Source: Verrucomicrobiota bacterium
Lineage (GTDB): Bacteria; Verrucomicrobiota; Verrucomicrobiia; Chthoniobacterales; UBA10450
DNA length: 5,940 nt
Direction of reading: 5' to 3'
Assembly: GCA_003218615.1 (NCBI GenBank)
Contig: QHOD01000133.1
Coordinates: 1-5,940, forward strand
Shown in pieces: positions 1 to 5,613 of the stretch. Under the pieces are notes generated by a model. That model was not told where the DNA came from. It searched no databases and was given only the letters and a program-made list of their open reading frames with translations. Position numbers and translations under genes: made by a program. The stretch's first letter is position 1. Each line of letters opens with the position of its first letter.

Positions 1-771
1 GGATTTTCCTCGAACGGCAAAGAGGCGAAGTCGAGTGTGGTTGATCTCAAGACGCTCAGCACGATCTTGAAAGTGGATACGGGGGAAAATCCCGACGCGT
101 TGGTTTACGAACCGCGGCGCGGCGAGGTTTACATTTTCAATCACACCGGAAGATCGGCGACAGTGATTGAAGCGAAGATGGCAAACGTGATCAGCACCAT
201 TCCGCTCGGCGGCAGTCCGGAGTTCGCCGTCGCCGATAGCGCAGCCGGCCGCGTCTATTCCAACCTCGAGGACAAGAACGAAGTCGTCAGCATTGATATG
301 GCGAAGCACGAGGTTGTCGCCCATTGGCCGCTCGCGCCGGGGGAAGAACCGACCGGCATCGCGTTGGACGCGGCGCATCATCGGCTGTTCGTGACCTGCC
401 ATAACAAGATGATGGAGATGCTAGATACGACTACGGGAAAAGTGTTGGCGACGGTGCCGATCGGCGCCGGGGTCGATGGCTGTGCTTTCGATGATGCGTC
501 ACAACTCGCCTTCGCATCATGCGGTGAAGGCACGACGACGATCGCGAAAGAGGAAACACCGGACAAGCTTTCCGTCGTGCAGACGCTCAAGACCGAACGC
601 GGTGCACGCACGATGGCGCTCGATCCGAAAACGCATCGGATTTATCTGCCCACCGCACAATTCGAACCGGCGCCATCGCCTTCGCCGGGCGCGTCGCCGG
701 CGCGGCCGAAGATCATCCCAAACACGCTGAAGCTTTTGGTTTACGGACCGGGCGAATCGTCCAAGCCGTAG
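1..771 (+). CDS. YVTN/YncE-like beta-propeller protein, 5' partial
   Basis: The reading frame is open from base 1 (it begins GFSSNGKEAKSSVVDLKT), so the gene starts upstream and the GTG at 37 is probably internal. About 256 residues are visible. They form successive blades with the pattern of YVTN repeats: a strand such as VIEAKMANVISTIPLGGSP, then an alternating 'A-D-...-VY/LFV' strand (for example GIALDAAHHRLFVTC, TMALDPKTHRIYLPT). About five blades can be seen. The last carries a Pro/Ala/Ser-rich insert (PAPSPSPGASPARP) before a final strand TLKLLVYGP. Proteins of this family are usually exported and act as binding or scaffold propellers; the ligand is unknown and the signal peptide would be outside the window. 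The barrel gene follows after 16 bp on the same strand, suggesting one transcript. An enzymatic propeller is possible, but no catalytic motif is visible. Confidence 0.85.
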   Translation, partial: GFSSNGKEAKSSVVDLKTLSTILKVDTGENPDALVYEPRRGEVYIFNHTGRSATVIEAKMANVISTIPLGGSPEFAVADSAAGRVYSNLEDKNEVVSIDMAKHEVVAHWPLAPGEEPTGIALDAAHHRLFVTCHNKMMEMLDTTTGKVLATVPIGAGVDGCAFDDASQLAFASCGEGTTTIAKEETPDKLSVVQTLKTERGARTMALDPKTHRIYLPTAQFEPAPSPSPGASPARPKIIPNTLKLLVYGPGESSKP

Positions 772-772
772 C

Positions 773-777
773 GGAAG
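773..777 (+). promoter_or_regulatory. Weak ribosome binding site for the barrel gene
   Basis: GGAAG lies 10 bases before the TTG at 788, immediately after the stop of the propeller gene. It supports the TTG start over the in-frame ATG at 818, which would give a shorter signal peptide lacking the positively charged N-region. Confidence 0.4.
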
Positions 778-787
778 CGATTCTAAT

Positions 788-1546
788 TTGCGCGGCCTAA
801 CGACATCGCTGGCAATCATGTTCGCGTTGTTCCCGTTCTGCGGGCCTCGGGCGCACGCGCAAGGCGGTCCGCCGATGATCACGGACGACCCGGAAACGCC
901 GGGCAACGGAAAGTTCGAAATCAATCTCGCGGTCGCGTTTGAGCGGCGTCCGCACGAGATCTCATTGGATGTGCCGGCCATCGACATCAATTATGGCTGG
1001 GGCGATCGCATTCAGCTAACTCTGCAAACCGCGCCGGTTTTGCTAAAGCGCAGCGGTCACGGTCCCATTGGCGGCCTTCGCGGCACCGAAACGGCGTTGA
1101 AGTGGCGATTTCTCGACGAGGAAACTGCGGGCGTTTCGATATCAATCTTCCCAAGAGTCATATTCAACGTCGTGCAGTCCTCGGTGCGTCGCGGTCTGGC
1201 GGATGATGGAACGCGGGTGCAGTCGCCTGTCCAAATCGCCCGGAAGTTCGGCGCGCTCGGTCTCGATTTCGAATTCGGGCCCGTGCTGCGTTCGGTCGGG
1301 CGCAGTGAATGGCTTTATGGAATCGTCGGTGGAGTGGAGGTGACCAGGACAACCGAGCTGATGGCCGAACTGCACGGCACGGCGCGGACAAGCTTCGCGC
1401 GCGACGTATTAACGGTGAACGCCGGCCTTCGACAGAAACTGAACAAGCATTGCATTTTGATCGCGTCTTTGGGTCACGAGGTGCGGACGCAGGACGACGA
1501 ACCGCTTGCGTTCATCGGTTATTGCGGTGTGCAATTGCTCTTCTAA
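788..1546 (+). CDS. Outer-membrane beta-barrel protein (transporter-like, MetA-type)
   Basis: This 252-residue protein starts at TTG. Residues 1-24 form a signal peptide (MRGLTTSLAIMF..., ending in AHA before QGG), so it is exported. The mature part opens with GGPPMITDDPETPGNGKFEI and continues as alternating amphipathic strands. The segments YGWGDRIQLTLQTAPVL (69-85), GGLRGTETALKWRF (95-108), VQIARKFGALGLDFEFG (148-164) and EWLYGIVGGVEVTRTTELMA (174-193) match my memory of the uncharacterised 'transporter' barrels related to the phenol-degradation MetA family. The chain ends in QLLF; a C-terminal Phe is the usual signal for BAM-dependent outer-membrane insertion. The substrate is unknown, and annotation as a phenol transporter would be over-interpretation. 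It is probably co-transcribed with the propeller gene 16 bp upstream and converges on the DUF347 gene. An alternative start is ATG 818. Confidence 0.8.
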   Translation: MRGLTTSLAIMFALFPFCGPRAHAQGGPPMITDDPETPGNGKFEINLAVAFERRPHEISLDVPAIDINYGWGDRIQLTLQTAPVLLKRSGHGPIGGLRGTETALKWRFLDEETAGVSISIFPRVIFNVVQSSVRRGLADDGTRVQSPVQIARKFGALGLDFEFGPVLRSVGRSEWLYGIVGGVEVTRTTELMAELHGTARTSFARDVLTVNAGLRQKLNKHCILIASLGHEVRTQDDEPLAFIGYCGVQLLF

Positions 1547-1559
1547 TTCGACGATCGGC

Positions 1560-2312
1560 TTATGCGCTTCGCTGAGGGGCGACGCCTTGTTTCGATTTTC
1601 GCGAAGTGACGAGAATGCAGACAATCATGAAAGCTGCAATGACGTAGGAGGAAGCAAACCTGCTCAGGTTTAAGCCGCCGTGGTCGATCGGTTTTGTCAG
1701 GATATCGCCGAGTGTGGCCCCGAGCGGCCGGGTGAGAATGAACGCAGCCCAAAACAGCGCAACGTGCGAAACGTTCGTGAAAAAATAGAGCGCGGCGATA
1801 AACGCGAGCGCGCCAGCGAACACGAGTGCGCCGCCGTCGTAGCCGAGACCGGAGGTGTCAGCGAGACAGTCGCCTAGCGCTGTACCCAGTGTGTTCGAAG
1901 TCAAAATCGCGAACCAATAGAACGTCTCCGCCTTCCGATTAGTGATCCGATTCACGTTCACCGAGCCTAATGTGAAATGCCAGGCGGCCAGCACCGCCAG
2001 CACCATCGCGAACAGGAGAATCGACGTTTTCAGGTAACCGAGCCCGGCCGTCCGCGTCAGATAATCCGAGGTCGTCGTCCCGACTGTGGTGGTCGCGACG
2101 ATGACCGACCAGTAAAGAAAACGATGGAGCTTCGTCGAGGCGATTTGCGCCGCACAGGTCACGGCAAAGATTGCCAGGAAAATTGCGGTGCTAATCGCAT
2201 AACCGAGCTCGAGCGTCATCGACAATGCGTCTCCGCCGGTCTCACCGAGCGTGGTCGCGGCGATTTTTATCAGCCAAAATGCAAAAGTGATCTGAGGTAC
2301 CTTGTTCTTCAT
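1560..2312 (-). CDS. Polytopic membrane protein with four DUF347 repeats (COG4705-like)
   Basis: This 250-residue, strongly hydrophobic protein is built from four copies of one unit, each an aromatic-rich helix followed by 'T-x-G-x-x-x-x-D-x-L...GY'. The copies are at residues 12-38 (TTLGETGGDAL...ELGY), 67-93 (TTVGTTTSDYL...GLGY), 132-158 (NTLGTALGDCL...GLGY) and 187-214 (RPLGATLGDIL...HGGL). Helices between the copies suggest about eight transmembrane segments. An Asp recurs in every unit (28, 83, 148, 203), within the membrane or at its edge, as expected of a pore or ion/small-molecule site; this is inference. The family is a conserved inner-membrane family of unknown function. The tail (from residue 237) is short and basic, consistent with a cytoplasmic end. 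The start is supported by an AAGGGG Shine-Dalgarno 9 bases upstream. It is convergent with the barrel gene (13-bp gap) and lies 123 bp downstream of the peptidase gene. Confidence 0.88.
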   Translation of the reverse strand: MKNKVPQITFAFWLIKIAATTLGETGGDALSMTLELGYAISTAIFLAIFAVTCAAQIASTKLHRFLYWSVIVATTTVGTTTSDYLTRTAGLGYLKTSILLFAMVLAVLAAWHFTLGSVNVNRITNRKAETFYWFAILTSNTLGTALGDCLADTSGLGYDGGALVFAGALAFIAALYFFTNVSHVALFWAAFILTRPLGATLGDILTKPIDHGGLNLSRFASSYVIAAFMIVCILVTSRKSKQGVAPQRSA

Positions 2313-2321
2313 GCGAGTGCG

Positions 2322-2338
2322 CCCCTTCGAAATCGAAG
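2322..2338 (-). promoter_or_regulatory. Shine-Dalgarno of the DUF347 gene, overlapped by an inverted repeat
   Basis: On the minus strand AAGGGG (complement of 2322-2327) lies 9 bases before the ATG at 2312. CTTCGA (2325-2330) and TCGAAG (2333-2338) form a perfect 6-bp inverted repeat with a 2-base spacer that overlaps this site. As DNA it could be a small operator. As RNA the 2-base loop is too tight for full pairing, so a 5-bp stem is more realistic. Confidence 0.4.
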
Positions 2339-2435
2339 CGCGTCAACGACGATCCACAATCCCCTCGACATCGGGTTTTGCAGTCGGCCCGGCTGCTGCC
2401 GCTGATTCTGATTGGCGCCGATGAGTTTGCCTTAT

Positions 2436-3206
2436 CTACACATTCTCAAGCGCGCGGAGGGTCCAGAGGTCGTCAGCCAGGTTGCCGTTCGAGATGTAAT
2501 CGTACGGTATCGTGAAATAACCCTTGATGCCCCAGTCCGCGCCCCAAGAGTTGCGGACAAGCACACGCTTGGCTGACTCGTCATAACCCACGGCCATGAC
2601 GGCGTGGCCGCCCAGTTGTTTTTCGCTCGGCTTAGGCAGGTCCAATTTACCGGTCCTGGCAACTTCATCGGACTCGAATGCCTCATAAACCGAGAAACCG
2701 AAAACGAACGGGTAACCTTCGGCGAGGCATTGGCGCATCTGATGCAAACTGATGATGCGATGGTAAGAGGTAACCTGATGATCCGACGCCTCATTGTAGC
2801 ACGCGGGCGACGGCTTGCTGGTGAACCTGGCGATCTTGTAAGGCCATTTGCTTTCACTGCACACGCCAAGCTTGACGAGTGATTTGACGCCGTCGCGGAT
2901 CATCGCACCGGCGTCGTCATTGATCGTCCCTTCCATCGCGCGCTCGTTGTAGTAAACGAACAGCCGGCTCAGATTGGTGACCCTGTGACCCGCTTTCTTC
3001 TCGAGGAATTCCAGGTTGCCCACCAACGCGTTGGCTGTGCAACTGCCGAGTTGCCCCTGGTTTTCGACCCGTGAACAGCCCCGGCGCAAATCCACCTTTC
3101 GGGGCAGCTTCTTCGGCGGCGCGGCGATAGCGGTGTAGAGTTTGTCCCGATAATCGGGCCGGTCGGGCACCCACCCGTACCAGGCATTCACTTTTGGTGT
3201 CGGCAT
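2436..3206 (-). CDS. Papain-like cysteine peptidase (C1A-like)
   Basis: This 256-residue protein is a complete papain-fold domain. NQGQLGSC (49-56) carries the oxyanion-hole Gln50 and nucleophile Cys56, aligning with papain Gln19 and Cys25. GGHAVMAVGYD (199-209) gives the catalytic His201. RNSWGADWGIKGYF (218-231) gives Asn219 and the typical NSWG signature. An endopeptidase activity is therefore expected. The N-terminus (YGWVPDRPDYRD, 10-21) is typical of the bacterial relatives. There is no signal peptide and no room for a long inhibitory propeptide, as about 30 residues precede the mature-like region, so the enzyme would be cytoplasmic or non-classically exported. Papain's Cys22 position is Leu53, so that disulfide is absent. 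The ATG start is supported by a strong AAAGGAGA four bases upstream. Substrate unknown. It lies downstream of the GH25 gene on the same strand but 151 bp away. Confidence 0.92.
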   Translation of the reverse strand: MPTPKVNAWYGWVPDRPDYRDKLYTAIAAPPKKLPRKVDLRRGCSRVENQGQLGSCTANALVGNLEFLEKKAGHRVTNLSRLFVYYNERAMEGTINDDAGAMIRDGVKSLVKLGVCSESKWPYKIARFTSKPSPACYNEASDHQVTSYHRIISLHQMRQCLAEGYPFVFGFSVYEAFESDEVARTGKLDLPKPSEKQLGGHAVMAVGYDESAKRVLVRNSWGADWGIKGYFTIPYDYISNGNLADDLWTLRALENV

Positions 3207-3210
3207 ACTA

Positions 3211-3218
3211 TCTCCTTT
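3211..3218 (-). promoter_or_regulatory. Strong Shine-Dalgarno of the C1 peptidase gene
   Basis: The minus strand reads AAAGGAGA and then four bases (TAGT) before the ATG at 3206. It is the best ribosome binding site in the window and fixes the start. Confidence 0.8.
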
Positions 3219-3239
3219 GGTTGTTGGTTCGTGTTCAAG

Positions 3240-3298
3240 CCGAAAACCGAACCTGCCCCGGGTCGGAGGTCGGCCCTCCGATCGACCCTGGTTTTCGG
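3240..3298. repeat. Large nested palindrome between the GH25 and C1 peptidase genes
   Basis: The outer arms are CCGAAAACC (3240-3248) and GGTTTTCGG (3290-3298), a perfect 9-bp match. Inside them GGGTCGGAGG (from about 3260) pairs with CCTCC...GACCC (ending 3288), with a small bulge and a short TCGG-type loop. The minus-strand transcript would fold into a long hairpin in the leader of the peptidase gene, ending about 33 bases before its start codon. No U-run follows the stem on the minus strand (CTTGAACACG follows), so it is not a classical intrinsic terminator. It could be a dispersed REP-like element, a factor-dependent end or RNA-stabilising structure for the GH25 transcript, or a leader control element. 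Confidence 0.65.
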
Positions 3299-3357
3299 GG
3301 TTCTTAACGCCTTAAAACTGTTGAAGCGTTGAACCGGGTCCGAAGTAACGATCCAAA

Positions 3358-4170
3358 TTACAGATCGGCGGCCAGAGTTCGCTCCGGTTCGCGGCGACGC
3401 TTTTCTCCGCCGAGCTGCCAGGCGCGTTCCTGCCAGAAATCTTCCAGCTCAGTTCGGCTGCCTCGGAAAATATTGCGCTCGGCCTTGCTGATATTGGCGA
3501 CTCTCGTTGGATAAGCCAGGCGTGGAAGATCGCATTTGCCGTCACCGCAGTATTGCCAGAGATGCCAGAAGCTCCACGGCGCTGTGGCACGCGGTTCATA
3601 ATGATAATTGGCAATCCATAACCAGCAATTCGACAGCACCCGTTTGTACGCCGGGCTCACCTTCGGGCTATTCAGAACCTGCCGCAGATGGTATTCGCCG
3701 GAATAAAGGCCGGGATATTTTCCGGTGCGCTCGCGAATTCGCTCAACGAAGGCAACCGCCTGATCGGCACGCATCGTGCCACCGGGATAATGACCGTTCT
3801 TTTCGAAATCGAGGACGAGCAAGACGCCAGACGGCCGCGACAACGCACCGGCTTGCGTCCACGCGTTGGAGACAACACTGAGAAAATGATCGGCCTGCCG
3901 CACGGGATCGGTCGCGTCAGCGTAATGATAAGCTCCCCAAAGCAAGCCCGCCTGGGCGGCGGCCTGCTGTCTGAAGGCATATTGCACATCCCGATCGAGG
4001 CGAGGGTAAGTCGCCTCATGAATGACGCCGACGATCCCTTCGCTTTTCATCGCGGCAAAATCCGGCCGCATCAGGTCGTAATGCGAAAGATTGACGACGT
4101 TGCTGGCGGCAAACGCGCACGCTGGCAGCACGAAAAGAAAACCGGCAGCACGAAAGATCGACAATTTCAT
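3358..4170 (-). CDS. Secreted GH25 (lysozyme/N-acetylmuramidase-like) protein
   Basis: I chose ATG 4170, which gives 270 residues. An in-frame GTG at 4197 adds nine residues before a good signal peptide and has no ribosome binding site, though the ATG also has only a close GGTGGA. Residues 1-21 (MKLSIFRAAGFLF...ACAFA) are a Sec signal. The domain is a GH25 barrel: NVVNLSHYD (24-32), GIVGVIHEATYPRLDRD (45-61), AAQAGLLWGAYHYAD (71-85), VLLVLDFEKN (116-125, with the catalytic D-x-E pair Asp121/Glu123), YPGLYSGEY (152-160) and WSFWHLWQYCGDG (199-211). The family cleaves the beta-1,4 bond after N-acetylmuramic acid in peptidoglycan. The first active-site Asp (DxS in relatives) is Asn27 here, which might alter activity. 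Cys208 and Cys213 could form a disulfide. The last 30 or so residues are charged and lie outside the domain. Confidence 0.88.
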   Translation of the reverse strand: MKLSIFRAAGFLFVLPACAFAASNVVNLSHYDLMRPDFAAMKSEGIVGVIHEATYPRLDRDVQYAFRQQAAAQAGLLWGAYHYADATDPVRQADHFLSVVSNAWTQAGALSRPSGVLLVLDFEKNGHYPGGTMRADQAVAFVERIRERTGKYPGLYSGEYHLRQVLNSPKVSPAYKRVLSNCWLWIANYHYEPRATAPWSFWHLWQYCGDGKCDLPRLAYPTRVANISKAERNIFRGSRTELEDFWQERAWQLGGEKRRREPERTLAADL

Positions 4171-4295
4171 TCCACCAGAAAGAGCAAGGCAGCCCACTTA
4201 TGGAGCAATGAAGGCTCATTTGCAAGAGCATTCTTTATGCGTCCTGCGCTCGGGGCTGGCTTCGTCCCACCTCGCCAGCGATAATTCGCAGCGAG
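4171..4295. promoter_or_regulatory. Divergent promoter region between GH25 and DUF2891 genes
   Basis: These 125 bases separate two genes transcribed away from each other, so promoters for both should lie here or overlap the gene ends. I could not identify convincing -35/-10 pairs. An inverted repeat, GCTGGC (4255-4260) and GCCAGC (4274-4279) with a 13-base spacer, lies 16 bases before the DUF2891 start and is a possible operator or leader hairpin. Confidence 0.45.
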
Positions 4296-5423
4296 ATGAG
4301 GTGTCGCGTTTTTGCTCTGCTAATGTTTTCGTCACTCAGTGTCGCGGCCGAGAACGTTGCTCCGGAGTTCGCCACGGCGAATCCGTCCTCAGGCGGATTC
4401 GACGTTCACGCGGCGGAGCGATTCGCGAAGTTGGCCCTGGCATGCGTCGAGAAGGAATATCCGAACAAGATCAGTCATGTTCTCAACAGCGACACGGATG
4501 TTGCGCCGCCGCGGAAACTCACACCTGCATTTTACGGCTGCTACGACTGGCATTCGTCCGTTCATGGACATTGGTTGCTTGTGCGGCTGGTGCGCGCATT
4601 TCCGGATGCATCCTTTGCGCGACCGGCCCGCGAGGCGCTACGCAAAAGTCTGACCGCGGAAAACTTGAAGCAGGAAGCTGTTTATCTCGGCGGACTAGGC
4701 CGGGCCAGCTTCGAGCGGCCCTACGGCCTCGCATGGCTGCTGCAATTGTGCGCCGAGCTGCGTGAATGGAATAATGATCAAGCGCGAGAGATGTCGGCGA
4801 ACCTGCGTCCGCTTGAAGAAGCGGCGGTGAAGCGACTGAAAACGTGGCTGCCGAAACTCTCGCATCCGGTGCGGATCGGCGAGCACGATCAAACGGCGTT
4901 CGCGCTTGGCCTGATGCTGGATTATGCGCGCTCGAAACCGGACGACCCGTTTGCAAAGCTGGTCAGCGATTCGGCGCGCAAATTTTTTCTAGCTGATAAG
5001 AATGGCCCGCTTTCTTATGAACCGTCCGGCGAAGATTTTCTCTCGCCGTGTCTCGCTGAGGCAGATGTCATGCGGCGCGTTCTTTCGCAGGCTGAATTCG
5101 AGAAGTGGTTAAAGGATTTCCTGCCGCAAATTCCGACGACGGCGACTGCGGATTGGCTGCCAGTCACGGTTTCACCCGATCCAAGCGACCCGAAGCTTGC
5201 ACATCTCGATGGCCTAAACCTCAGCCGTGCATGGATGCTGGAGGGTATTCTGTCCGCACTTCCGGTCGATGATCCGCGCCGGCCCGCGCTGTCGGCGGCA
5301 GCTCAATCGCATCGTCGCGCCGGTATCGCTGCCATCACCGGCGAACATTACGAGGGCGGACACTGGCTCGGCAGTTTTGCGGTTTATCTGACGACCCAGC
5401 GCGGGATTCAACGCGCGAAATAA
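4296..5423 (+). CDS. Secreted DUF2891 family protein
   Basis: This 375-residue protein begins with a short signal peptide (MRCRVFALLMFSSLSVAA, cut near residue 17-18), so it probably works outside the cytoplasm. The rest matches DUF2891 by its hallmark segments: YPNKISHVLNSDTDV (55-69), FYGCYDWHSSVHGHW (79-93), FERPYGLAWLLQL (139-151), GEHDQTAFALGLMLDYA (195-211), PLSYEPSGEDFLSPCLAEAD (238-257), HLDGLNLSRAWMLEGI (303-318) and HYEGGHWLGSFAVYL (351-365). The segments alternate with helices, which fits an all-helical toroid like those of several sugar-acting enzymes, and the many conserved Asp, Glu, His and Trp residues suggest catalysis or carbohydrate binding; both are inference. The function of the family is unknown. 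It is divergent from the GH25 gene. The ribosome binding site is weak (GCAGCGAG), but the signal peptide supports ATG 4296. Confidence 0.9.
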   Translation: MRCRVFALLMFSSLSVAAENVAPEFATANPSSGGFDVHAAERFAKLALACVEKEYPNKISHVLNSDTDVAPPRKLTPAFYGCYDWHSSVHGHWLLVRLVRAFPDASFARPAREALRKSLTAENLKQEAVYLGGLGRASFERPYGLAWLLQLCAELREWNNDQAREMSANLRPLEEAAVKRLKTWLPKLSHPVRIGEHDQTAFALGLMLDYARSKPDDPFAKLVSDSARKFFLADKNGPLSYEPSGEDFLSPCLAEADVMRRVLSQAEFEKWLKDFLPQIPTTATADWLPVTVSPDPSDPKLAHLDGLNLSRAWMLEGILSALPVDDPRRPALSAAAQSHRRAGIAAITGEHYEGGHWLGSFAVYLTTQRGIQRAK

Positions 5424-5433
5424 AGTGAGCGCA

Positions 5434-5489
5434 GCCGCTGAATCCGATCCGCAAGTAACGAAAGCGGCGCCCGGCTAAATTGCTTTTTT
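5434..5489 (+). terminator. Possible weak terminator after the DUF2891 gene
   Basis: GCCGCT (5434-5439) can pair with AGCGGC (5463-5468), and a run of six T follows at 5484-5489. The loop is 23 bases and the T-run starts 15 bases after the stem, so this is not a canonical intrinsic terminator. Confidence 0.2.
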
Positions 5490-5584
5490 CTAGCGGAAAA
5501 GTGGCTATTCTCGCCGAAACGAACTCCCGAGAAATGCCGACTCCTCTTCTGCATTTGCCGCCGATATTAGAGGCAACCCCAAGA

Positions 5585-5610
5585 AATAGGCAGAAAAAAT
5601 TCTGCTTATT
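5585..5610 (+). promoter_or_regulatory. Hairpin directly upstream of the DUF2251-like start codon
   Basis: AATAGGCAGAA (5585-5595) pairs with TTCTGCTTATT (5600-5610) around an AAAA loop, giving 11 bp with one G-U pair. It ends three bases before ATG 5614 and so covers the whole region where a Shine-Dalgarno would sit; none is visible there. It may control translation or end upstream transcription, although the downstream tail is not U-rich beyond the stem itself. Confidence 0.5.
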
Positions 5611-5613
5611 ACG

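Noticed and set aside
37..39. GTG as the start of the propeller gene
   Set aside because: The frame continues to base 1 with residues typical of a YVTN blade, so the gene is truncated by the window edge.
517..990. 157-codon open frame on the minus strand across the propeller/barrel junction
   Set aside because: It runs antisense through two well-supported genes; its translation is Arg-rich and low in recognisable structure, as expected for a shadow frame in GC-rich DNA.
1547..1559. Bidirectional terminator between the barrel and DUF347 genes
   Set aside because: The gap is only 13 bases and no convincing stem with T-runs is visible around it.
3240..3298. Classical intrinsic terminator for the GH25 gene
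   Set aside because: The stem is strong, but no T-run follows it in the direction of transcription.
4171..4197. GTG start nine codons upstream for the GH25 protein
   Set aside because: It lacks a ribosome binding site and places non-signal residues before a standard signal peptide that begins at ATG 4170.
3688..4284. 198-codon open frame on the plus strand opposite the GH25 gene
   Set aside because: It is antisense to a gene with intact GH25 motifs and a signal peptide, and its own product has no recognisable domain.
4091..4765. 224-codon open frame on the plus strand
   Set aside because: It spans the GH25 start antisense, the intergenic region and the out-of-frame start of DUF2891. Both real genes have clear family motifs and this frame has none.
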